A stretch of 14,008 nucleotides of DNA from Alphaproteobacteria bacterium (GTDB lineage Bacteria; Pseudomonadota; Alphaproteobacteria; Sphingomonadales; Sphingomonadaceae). The stretch spans positions 1 to 14,008 of the forward strand of contig JAGWVG010000013.1 in the NCBI GenBank assembly GCA_018970965.1, given 5' to 3'. The translations under genes and the position numbers were made by a program. Position 1 is the first letter of the stretch. Each line of letters starts with the position of its first letter. The notes under the pieces were generated by a model that worked only from the letters and a program-made list of their open reading frames with translations, did no database searches and was not told the origin of the DNA. Positions 1 through 5,806 of the stretch are shown one piece after another.

Positions 1-462
1 GATCGACTGTTCGAGCAGTTTCGCGAAGGCGAAGGGGCAAGCTATAGCCCCGATGTCACGAGCCTTTGGCCGCAGGGATTTTCAACAGGCGGCACGTTAA
101 CAGTTTCAGCGCAGGTAAAACCAGACTCGCTCGCATCCTTCTTCCTCCGCGCCAAATCCATTGCGGCAGACCTGGCAGATACGCCGCCCAGCGCAGACGA
201 GCTGCGGCGCGCGCTTCTCCCCATGATCCAGCGATTGAGCCGCGCGTCAACAGGCAACAGCTTTTGGATGGCCCAATTATCTGGCGCCTCAGTTGATCGA
301 CGGCGAATTACCAATGTCCGCCGTTGGCAGCGGGATTTGGAGCGGATGGTCCCTGAAGATATTCAGCGCTTGGCGCGCACTTATCTGAAGACGGACAACA
401 GCTTCTCGGCCATCGTGGTGCCCGAGGCCCCTAACCCATCTGTGTCTGGCGCCGTCCATTGA
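1..462 (+). CDS. M16 family zinc metallopeptidase (insulinase-like), C-terminal fragment
   Basis: This is the last 153 codons of a gene that begins before the window; frame 1 is open from base 1 to the TGA at 460–462. The reading is typical of the final, non-catalytic domain of M16 (pitrilysin/insulinase, PF05193-like) peptidases. An EGEGASYSP stretch near the start is followed by a beta strand with GGTLTVSAQV. Then come a helix-rich PSADELRRAL segment, the RDLERMVPEDIQRLARTYL helix that precedes the last strand in this family, and a closing SAIVVPEA. The zinc site (HXXEH) would lie upstream and is not visible, so activity cannot be judged. Bacterial relatives are usually exported or periplasmic proteases of about 900 residues with two M16 units. 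The 3' end overlaps the convergent neighbour by 32 bp. The family is fairly sure; the exact subfamily is unknown. Confidence 0.82.
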   Translation, partial: DRLFEQFREGEGASYSPDVTSLWPQGFSTGGTLTVSAQVKPDSLASFFLRAKSIAADLADTPPSADELRRALLPMIQRLSRASTGNSFWMAQLSGASVDRRRITNVRRWQRDLERMVPEDIQRLARTYLKTDNSFSAIVVPEAPNPSVSGAVH

Positions 463-1018
463 GAAAGGCTGCCAGCCGAAGCGCTGCCGCCGCCAATGCC
501 ACCCCCAGAAGCACCCTGCCGCTCTGTGAGGGCTGAGGCCCCGTAACGCGTCCCAGATAGGTCAGCGTAAAGATCAGCCACAGATAATGGATGCCAAAGC
601 GGTGCAACCTTTTCCATTGCGCGCCGAGGCGCTTCATCGCCGTATCATTGGAGGTTAGAACCAACGCCAAAAGCAGAGCATAGCCAAAGCCCCCTAAGAC
701 CAGCGTCACGGGCGAGGCTGGCTTACCCGATACCGCCAAAAAGGTGACGAGCGCGGCCAAATGCACGCCATGCGCCATCGCAAAGCATAGCCCCCAGCCG
801 CGCCTGTTATGCAGCGGGTCGCGCAGCGCATGTGCATGCGTCAGTCGATAGGCGGGCCCCATGCAATACACGCACAGGAACAGCAAAAAGGAAATGCGCG
901 CCGTGTAGCGCGCCGCCAATTGCCAATCGCCCACTTGGTCAGCCCCAAGCGCAAAACCTGCTGCGCCGGCCAGCAGGCCAAGCACGCCTCCAAAACCAAT
1001 TAAACGATATGTTCCCAT
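431..1018 (-). CDS. Small ferric reductase-like transmembrane (putative heme-binding) protein
   Basis: A 195-residue integral membrane protein with about six hydrophobic helices (roughly residues 5–25, 42–59, 77–97, 104–122, 139–158 and 169–186). Histidines sit in or next to helices 3 and 5: H83 and H86 in AHGVH, and H139 and H144 in LHRFGIH. That pattern, with an RRGWGL turn before helix 3 and a KRLHR turn before helix 5, resembles the ferric reductase-like transmembrane domain (PF01794; also seen in MsrQ and YedZ), where such histidines hold b-type heme. No FAD- or NAD-binding domain is attached, so it would need another partner for electrons. The start at 1018 is chosen because a perfect AGGAGG lies 9 nt upstream; an upstream ATG at 1153 would overlap the formylglutathione hydrolase gene and adds a non-membrane stretch. 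It is 61 bp downstream of that gene on the same strand and could be cotranscribed. The real electron acceptor is unknown. Confidence 0.75.
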   Translation of the reverse strand: MGTYRLIGFGGVLGLLAGAAGFALGADQVGDWQLAARYTARISFLLFLCVYCMGPAYRLTHAHALRDPLHNRRGWGLCFAMAHGVHLAALVTFLAVSGKPASPVTLVLGGFGYALLLALVLTSNDTAMKRLGAQWKRLHRFGIHYLWLIFTLTYLGRVTGPQPSQSGRVLLGVALAAAALRLAAFLNGRRQTQMG

Positions 1019-1027
1019 GGCCAGCCC

Positions 1028-1033
1028 CCTCCT
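1028..1033 (-). promoter_or_regulatory. Ribosome binding site deciding the start of the ferric reductase-like gene
   Basis: AGGAGG on the minus strand, 9 nt before the ATG at 1018. It supports this start over the longer open frames beginning at 1042 or 1153. Confidence 0.8.
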
Positions 1034-1079
1034 GCTTGGCATGCTAAGATGCGCAGTCTGGAGCAGGCCATGCGCGCCG

Positions 1080-1922
1080 TCAACCAAGCCGCGCGGCGTG
1101 CCAGCGCAGATGCTCTGCCATGAAGCTCGAGATGAAATAATAGCTATGGTCATAGCCCGGCTGACGGCGCAGCGTCAGCTTTTGCCCGGCTTGCTCACAC
1201 GCAGCTTCCAACAATTCTGGCTTAAGTTGATCGACCAAGAAATTATCTGCCTCGCCTTGATCAACCAACAGATCATCCAAGCGTGCGCCCTTCTGGATCA
1301 GCGCACAGGCGTCATATTCTTCCCACAAGCTTTGGTCGCTGCCCAAATAGCCCGACAGGGCCTTATGCCCCCATGGGCAGTTAAGTGGCGATACAATGGG
1401 CGCAAAGGCCGACACGCTTTTGAAGCGATCGGGATTGCGCAGCGCAATTGTCAGCGCGCCGTGGCCGCCCATCGAATGGCCCATAATCGCCTGACGCGAC
1501 ATATCTGCCGGGAAGTGCGCGGCGATCAGCGCGGGCAATTCTTCCTCAATATAATCGCGCATACGATAATGCTGCGCAAAAGGCGCTTGCGTGGCGTTGA
1601 CATAAAAGCCCGCGCCCAAGCCAAAATCATAGGCGGCCTCTGCATCATCGGCCACGCCTTCGCCGCGCGGGCTGGTGTCGGGCGCCACAAAGATCAGGCC
1701 CAATTCCGCACACGCGGCGCGAAACTCACCCTTCTCAGTCACATTGGCATGCGTGCAGGTAAGGCCAGAAAGATACCAAACCACAGGCAGTTTTGCCCCC
1801 GGGGCATGATCTGGCACAAAAACGGAAAAGGTCATGCCCGTCCCCGTGCTGGAAGAGGCGTGCTGATAAACGCCCTGCGTGCCGCCATGGCTGCGGTTGG
1901 TCGACAATGTTTCAAAAGTCAT
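1080..1922 (-). CDS. fghA: S-formylglutathione hydrolase (esterase D family)
   Basis: A 280-residue alpha/beta hydrolase that hydrolyses S-formylglutathione to formate and glutathione, the second step of glutathione-dependent formaldehyde detoxification in the cytoplasm. The nucleophile elbow GHSMGGHGA gives catalytic Ser150. The acid is D227 or D221 in [10 protein letters not shown], and His259 lies in GYDHSYYF. The family hallmark [10 protein letters not shown], with a conserved cysteine near residue 55, and the PRGEG loop are also present. Length matches the family (about 280). The start is set at the second of two adjacent ATGs (1925 and 1922); the frame is open further upstream to 2015 but that extension does not look like protein of this family. 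The usual partner, the S-(hydroxymethyl)glutathione dehydrogenase gene (adhC/frmA), is not next to it. The leader contains a perfect inverted repeat just before the start. The gene is divergent from the dipeptidase gene. Confidence 0.93.
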   Translation of the reverse strand: MTFETLSTNRSHGGTQGVYQHASSSTGTGMTFSVFVPDHAPGAKLPVVWYLSGLTCTHANVTEKGEFRAACAELGLIFVAPDTSPRGEGVADDAEAAYDFGLGAGFYVNATQAPFAQHYRMRDYIEEELPALIAAHFPADMSRQAIMGHSMGGHGALTIALRNPDRFKSVSAFAPIVSPLNCPWGHKALSGYLGSDQSLWEEYDACALIQKGARLDDLLVDQGEADNFLVDQLKPELLEAACEQAGQKLTLRRQPGYDHSYYFISSFMAEHLRWHAARLG

Positions 1923-1935
1923 CATTATTACTCGT

Positions 1936-1953
1936 GCTGGAACCTGTTCCAGC
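1936..1953. promoter_or_regulatory. Perfect inverted repeat in the leader of the S-formylglutathione hydrolase gene
   Basis: Arms GCTGGAAC and GTTCCAGC are separated by CT, so 16 of 18 positions pair without a mismatch. The repeat ends 10 nt before the first ATG of the hydrolase gene and lies in the spacer shared with the divergent dipeptidase gene. As DNA it has the size and symmetry of a repressor operator. As RNA on the minus strand it can form a 7-bp hairpin with a CAGG loop. A strong AGGAG (1956–1960) lies on the far side of this hairpin from the start codon. Function is inferred only. Confidence 0.5.
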
Positions 1954-2035
1954 CTCTCCTGCGCAATCCCGCCGCCATCTGCAAGCCATGATTGGGAGAT
2001 TGACCTTGTGCGCAACGGAGTTAAGCCTTGCCGTT

Positions 2036-3304
2036 ATGAAACAGACCCATCTTTCCCTCTCGCTCGCCCTGCTTCTGGGCTCGACATCGGCCTCTGCTCT
2101 GGCTGCGACGCCGGAACAGACTGCATTGGCGGCACTGCGCGCGGCGCCCATTGTCGATGGTCATAATGATGTGCCCGAACAGATCCGCAATCGCTTTGAC
2201 AGCGACTTTACGAAGTTCGATTTCCGCGACACGAGCAAGACAGGCGGCAATGGCAAAAACCCCATGCACACGGATTTGCCGCGCTTGAAAAAGGGCATGG
2301 TAGGCGGCCAATTCTGGTCGGTCTGGGTACCGGCGGATCTGCCTGAAGCAGAAGCCGTGCGCGAAGTGACCGAACAAATTGACACCGTGCATCGGATGGT
2401 TGCTGCCTATCCCAATGATTTATCGCTGGCCTTAACGGCCGCTGACATTGAACGGGCTTTCAAATCCAAGAAAGTCGCCTCGCTGATTGGAATGGAAGGC
2501 GGCTATTCGATTGGATCGTCTCTCGCTGTTCTGCGCCAAATGTATCGCGCTGGTGCGCGCTATATGACGCTGACGCATACCAAGACGACCAATTGGGCGG
2601 ATAGCGGTACCGACGCGCCCAAATTTGATGGCCTTGCGCCCTTTGGTGTTGCAGTTGTTAAAGAAATGAACCGCATCGGCATGCTGGTCGATTTAAGCCA
2701 TGTGTCTGAAGCGACAATGCATGATGCGCTGGATGCGACCCAAGCCCCTGTGATCTTTAGTCACAGCGGCGCGCGCGCGATGGATGGCCATGGCCGCAAT
2801 GTGCCCGACAGCGTTTTGAAGCGGCTGCCGCAAAATGGCGGGGTGGTGATGGTGGTGATGCTGCCTGATTATGTTAGCGAGGTTTCTCGCCAATGGTCGG
2901 CCAATCGCGCAGGCGAAGAGGCTCGACTGCAAAAGCTGTACCCCTATGCGCCTGATGCCGTGAAGGCCGGCCTTGCCAGTTGGGACAAAGCCAATCCGCG
3001 CCCGCAAGCGACAGTGCAGCAAGTGGCCGACCATATTGACCATATCCGCAAAGTCGCCGGGATCGACCATATCGGCCTTGGCGGCGATTATGATGGGATG
3101 GATAGCGCCCCTGTCGGCATGGAAGATGTGTCGGGCTATCCCAACTTGTTCATTGAGCTTGCCAAGCGCGGCTATAGCCAATCAGACCTGCAAAAAATTG
3201 CCAGCGGCAACATCATCCGCGCGCTGCGACAGGCAGAGCAAGTGGCGGCCCGTATGAAAGATGTGCCGCCCGGTGAAGCGCGAATTGCGCCCGCACAGCC
3301 CTAA
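2036..3304 (+). CDS. Exported membrane dipeptidase, peptidase family M19
   Basis: A 422-residue zinc dipeptidase of the renal dipeptidase family (M19, PF01244), amidohydrolase fold, expected to cleave dipeptides outside the cytoplasm. Residues 1–23 form a clear signal peptide (short basic start, hydrophobic SLSLALLLG core, AlaLeuAla-Ala cleavage site). The binuclear zinc site is complete: H43 and D45 in VDGHNDV, bridging E154 in MEGGYS, H222 in DLSHVSE and H243 in FSHSGAR, with D351 in GLGGDYDG. About 40 residues (roughly 280–325) are inserted between the last histidine and the aspartate compared with the mammalian enzyme. The start is chosen for the signal peptide; the only nearby SD-like sequence, GGAG at 2017–2020, is 15 nt away and poor. 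The frame remains open far upstream across the divergent gene, which is chance. A TTGACC at 2000–2005 could be a -35 element, but no good -10 follows. It converges on the DUF808 gene with an 11-bp gap. Confidence 0.92.
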   Translation: MKQTHLSLSLALLLGSTSASALAATPEQTALAALRAAPIVDGHNDVPEQIRNRFDSDFTKFDFRDTSKTGGNGKNPMHTDLPRLKKGMVGGQFWSVWVPADLPEAEAVREVTEQIDTVHRMVAAYPNDLSLALTAADIERAFKSKKVASLIGMEGGYSIGSSLAVLRQMYRAGARYMTLTHTKTTNWADSGTDAPKFDGLAPFGVAVVKEMNRIGMLVDLSHVSEATMHDALDATQAPVIFSHSGARAMDGHGRNVPDSVLKRLPQNGGVVMVVMLPDYVSEVSRQWSANRAGEEARLQKLYPYAPDAVKAGLASWDKANPRPQATVQQVADHIDHIRKVAGIDHIGLGGDYDGMDSAPVGMEDVSGYPNLFIELAKRGYSQSDLQKIASGNIIRALRQAEQVAARMKDVPPGEARIAPAQP

Positions 3305-3315
3305 ACGAAGATCAA

Positions 3316-4251
3316 TTAATGCTGGCGGTGCGCCCAGATATGGTGCGCCGCCACAATGACGCTACCAATCACACTGCCCACTAGGGCAGAACCCAATGCA
3401 TGGACCACCCATTGGACCGCGCCGCCCAATGCGGGCACTCCAAGGCGTGCCTGATGCGCCGCGCCATCCACCCAAAGCGGCAATGGCGTCAGATGAAATT
3501 CATGCAGGCCATGCAGCACAATGCCGCCGCCAACCCAGATCATCGCAGCAACACCGATGGCTGAAAGCGCGGAGAGCAGTTTGGGCATAGCGCGCACAAG
3601 ACCGCGACCAATTGCCCGGCGGGCGCCACTGCCGCCTTTGGCCAGATGCAGCCCAATATCATCCATCTTCACAATCAGACCCACCAGCCCATAAACGCCA
3701 ATGGTGATGGCCACCGCCACAACAGCGAGAATAGCGGCCTGCAGGCCAATGCCTTCTTGCGACACTTCTGCCAGCGCAATCGCCATAATTTCCGCCGACA
3801 AGATCAAATCTGTCCGAATGGCGCCAGACACCATCTTCGCCTCATGTTCGGCGCTCGACAAATTGGCCTCCCCTGACGCCCCTTCTCCAGCGTGCGGGCG
3901 CAGCGCCTCCACCAGCTTTTCAATCCCCTCAAAACAGAGATAGCTGCCCCCGGCCATCAAGATCGGCGTTATGGCCATCGGCAGAAAATAGCTGAGCAGC
4001 AGCGCAACGGGCAGAATAAGCAGCAATTTGTTACGCAGCGATCCTTGCGCGATCCGATAGATAACGGGCAATTCCCGGTCGGGCGTGAAGCCGGTGACAT
4101 AGCGGGGCGTTACCGCTGTATCATCAATGACCACCCCTGCGGCCTTGGCACTGGCTTTGCCTGCAGCAGCCCCCACATCATCGAGCGAGGCGACGGCCAG
4201 CTTGGCAATCATTGCGATATCGTCGAGCAGGGCTGCCAAACCGGATGCCAT
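3316..4251 (-). CDS. DUF808 (YedI-type) inner-membrane protein
   Basis: A 311-residue protein whose opening (ASGLAALLDDIAMIAKLAVASLDD with the following AGKASAKAAGVVIDDTAVTPRYV) is the signature of the DUF808 family (PF05661; Escherichia coli YedI). Several hydrophobic segments follow: roughly 74–92 and 94–108 (LPMAITPILMAGGSYLCFEG), 150–160, 170–195, 224–247 and 285–303. A charged loop near 112–147 contains the conserved HEAKMVSGAIRTDLILSAEI region. The family is a conserved integral inner-membrane protein of unknown biochemical role. The start at 4251 is supported by AGGAG at 4258–4262, 6 nt upstream. It is monocistronic as far as the window shows, divergent from the beta-lactamase-like gene and convergent with the dipeptidase gene. 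No function can be assigned beyond the family. Confidence 0.92.
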   Translation of the reverse strand: MASGLAALLDDIAMIAKLAVASLDDVGAAAGKASAKAAGVVIDDTAVTPRYVTGFTPDRELPVIYRIAQGSLRNKLLLILPVALLLSYFLPMAITPILMAGGSYLCFEGIEKLVEALRPHAGEGASGEANLSSAEHEAKMVSGAIRTDLILSAEIMAIALAEVSQEGIGLQAAILAVVAVAITIGVYGLVGLIVKMDDIGLHLAKGGSGARRAIGRGLVRAMPKLLSALSAIGVAAMIWVGGGIVLHGLHEFHLTPLPLWVDGAAHQARLGVPALGGAVQWVVHALGSALVGSVIGSVIVAAHHIWAHRQH

Positions 4252-4257
4252 TTCATT

Positions 4258-4262
4258 CTCCT
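4258..4262 (-). promoter_or_regulatory. Ribosome binding site of the DUF808 gene
   Basis: AGGAG on the minus strand, 6 nt before the ATG at 4251, inside a purine-rich AAGAGGAGAA stretch. It fixes the start. Confidence 0.75.
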
Positions 4263-4451
4263 CTTCGCATGAGGGGCTGGGTTAATCAGCGGACCGCCAT
4301 CTTGTCCATAGCCCCACAGGCATAGGTCGGTTGAGCCCAATTTTATAAGCTCTCCCTAGGCCAAGCCGCTGGTAACCACACTTGTTCATCACGTCTCAAG
4401 CCGCGCCGCGCTAAGAGTCTTGCTGCGTCAATTCATCGCAGTCAAAACTCG

Positions 4452-4481
4452 GTTCGTCGCTCGTCCAGAATCGTTCGTCGC
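4452..4481. repeat. Pair of 9-bp direct repeats, 21 bp apart
   Basis: GTTCGTCGC occurs at 4452–4460 and again at 4473–4481, identical and exactly 21 bp start to start, which is two helical turns. It lies about 70–100 bp before the beta-lactamase-like gene, in the divergent spacer. The spacing would suit a dimeric activator, but nine bases can also repeat by chance. Confidence 0.35.
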
Positions 4482-4532
4482 AAGCTGACTGTTGCCTTGC
4501 AAAGCAGGTGCTAGGGAAGAATTTGCAAGTTA

Positions 4533-4538
4533 TATAAC
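4533..4538 (+). promoter_or_regulatory. Possible -10 element of the beta-lactamase-like gene
   Basis: TATAAC matches five of six consensus -10 bases and lies within the 10-bp palindrome GTTATATAAC (4529–4538), 11 nt before the ATG. Transcription would then begin only a few bases before the start codon. The sequence 17 bp upstream does not resemble TTGACA. The only SD-like bases (CGGA, 4538–4541) overlap the element. Confidence 0.3.
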
Positions 4539-4549
4539 GGACTTAACAA

Positions 4550-5758
4550 ATGGCATTTCACGCAGCACAGGGTAAAAAATGGGCCGGCGCCGCCAGCCTT
4601 GTTGGACTAACAGCTTTGCTGGTTTCTGTTCCCCTGTCGCGCACGGCCACGGCAAGTCCGGTGAAAGCTGCGGCCTCGCCGCAATCCGCCAATATGGTTA
4701 TCATGAAGCTGCGGTCGACTGGGCATTCCATCAGCATCCCGCTGCCGCAAGCCTCACCCGAACCCAGCATTAATGATTCCGCGCGCGAAGCGCCGCCACA
4801 AATGACAGCCGCCTTGCGCGCTTTGTGGTCCAGCTTCCCCGGCAAAGCCGGCATTGCGGTGATGAAGGGTGATGGCTCTTGGTTTGTCTCGTATCGCGGG
4901 GATGAACCCATGCCCCAGCAAAGCGTGTCGAAGCTGTGGGTCGCCATTTCGGTCATGGATGCGGTTGATAAGGGCCAGCTGCGGCTGGATGACCAAGTCA
5001 CCCTGCGCAAATCAGATATGACATTGTTTCACCAGCCCATTGCAGGGCTGATCGGCCCCAATGGGTATACAACCACAATTGCGAGCCTGTTGAAGCGCGC
5101 GATGACGCAGAGCGACAACACCTGCAACGATTTCCTGATGCGCCGCGTAGGTGGCCCCACAGTGATCCGCGAGGTCATCGCAACCAAGCGATTGGGCGCC
5201 ATTCGCTTTGGCCCGGGCGAGCGCCATTTTCAGGCCGCCACCGCTGGGCTGACGTGGAAGCCAGAATATAGCAATGGCTGGGCCTTCCAATCGGCACGTG
5301 CCGCGCTGCCCCTTACAGTGCGCAAGGCCGCGATGGATCGTTATGTGAACGATCCTATGGATGGCGCAACCCCGGCCGCCATCGCGCGCGCACTGGTGCG
5401 GTTGAAGCGCGGTGAGCTGCTGAGCCCACAATCCACGCAATATCTGCTCAACATCATGCAATCCACCGTTACGGGCCGCGCGCGCTTAAAAGCGGGGATG
5501 CCCGCCGGCTGGACGCTGGCGCATAAGACAGGCACCGGCCAAGATTTGGGCAGCCGCACCGCTGGGTTTAACGATGTTGGTATTATGACAGCCCCGGATG
5601 GCACCAGCTATGGCGTGGCCGTGATGATTGCAGACACAACGGCCCCCATGTCCGTGCGGCAGCACCTTATTCAGCAAGTTGCGGTCATCGTCGCGCAGAA
5701 CCACAAAGGCGGGCAATATAGCGCGCGCCGCGTTTTTGGTGAGCGTGCGGCCGACTAA
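4550..5758 (+). CDS. Exported class A beta-lactamase-like serine hydrolase
   Basis: A 402-residue protein of the beta-lactamase/penicillin-recognising fold (PF13354-like). Residues 1–36 form a signal peptide (basic QGKK, hydrophobic core 12–29, cleavage near ATASP), followed by a low-complexity linker to about 85. Catalytic motifs are in order: S125-V-S-K128 (SXXK), S188-D-N190 (SDN) and K326-T-G328 (KTG, in HKTGTG). The nucleophile-to-SDN distance is 63 residues, close to the 60 of class A enzymes. E224 sits where Glu166 would fall, but the usual EXXLN is absent. About 44 residues, not 13, separate E224 from the NDPMDGATP segment that corresponds to the end of the omega loop, so the loop region seems to carry an insertion of about 30 residues. 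It could therefore be a true beta-lactamase, a penicillin-binding-type hydrolase or a peptidoglycan enzyme. No regulator gene (ampR type) is adjacent. polA follows after 48 bp. Confidence 0.85.
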   Translation: MAFHAAQGKKWAGAASLVGLTALLVSVPLSRTATASPVKAAASPQSANMVIMKLRSTGHSISIPLPQASPEPSINDSAREAPPQMTAALRALWSSFPGKAGIAVMKGDGSWFVSYRGDEPMPQQSVSKLWVAISVMDAVDKGQLRLDDQVTLRKSDMTLFHQPIAGLIGPNGYTTTIASLLKRAMTQSDNTCNDFLMRRVGGPTVIREVIATKRLGAIRFGPGERHFQAATAGLTWKPEYSNGWAFQSARAALPLTVRKAAMDRYVNDPMDGATPAAIARALVRLKRGELLSPQSTQYLLNIMQSTVTGRARLKAGMPAGWTLAHKTGTGQDLGSRTAGFNDVGIMTAPDGTSYGVAVMIADTTAPMSVRQHLIQQVAVIVAQNHKGGQYSARRVFGERAAD

Positions 5759-5792
5759 CCAGCGAAACCTGTCGCCAAGTCGCGCGCCCATT

Positions 5793-5798
5793 GCTAAT
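5793..5798 (+). promoter_or_regulatory. Possible -10 element giving a leaderless polA transcript
   Basis: GCTAAT, preceded by T (TGCTAAT), ends 8 nt before the polA ATG, which would put the transcription start at or within a few bases of the start codon. No Shine-Dalgarno sequence is present between it and the ATG (CCCCCGCT). The -35 region is not consensus-like, so the call is weak. Confidence 0.25.
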
Positions 5799-5806
5799 CC
5801 CCCGCT

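Larger units (their letters stand above)
4263..4549. other. Divergent intergenic region with weak promoter-like elements
   Basis: This region between the DUF808 gene and the beta-lactamase-like gene has no convincing open frame or RNA gene. On the minus strand a TATAAA (complement of 4342–4347) could be a -10 for the DUF808 gene, leaving a leader of about 85 nt; no good -35 is seen. On the plus strand a TATAAC (4533–4538) lies 11 nt before the beta-lactamase-like start. A 9-bp direct repeat is at 4452–4481. The hexamer TTGCAA occurs at 4497–4502 and 4523–4528. None of these is proven. Confidence 0.45.

Noticed and set aside
1936..1953. The inverted repeat as a LexA (SOS) box
   Set aside because: It contains GAAC-N2-GTTC, but the alphaproteobacterial LexA site is a direct repeat GTTC-N7-GTTC, which is not present here.
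1936..1953. The GGAAC inside the inverted repeat as the -35 of an EcfG general-stress promoter
   Set aside because: On neither strand does a CGTT-like -10 follow at 16–17 bp.
1017..1991. A 324-codon open frame on the + strand, and the long upstream extension of the dipeptidase frame from 1793
   Set aside because: Both lie antisense to the well-supported S-formylglutathione hydrolase gene, have no family-like protein content and arise from codon bias in its reverse complement.
2693..3181. A 162-codon open frame on the minus strand
   Set aside because: It is fully antisense to the dipeptidase catalytic region, which has all zinc ligands on the + strand; the frame shows His-rich, repeat-like sequence typical of a shadow.
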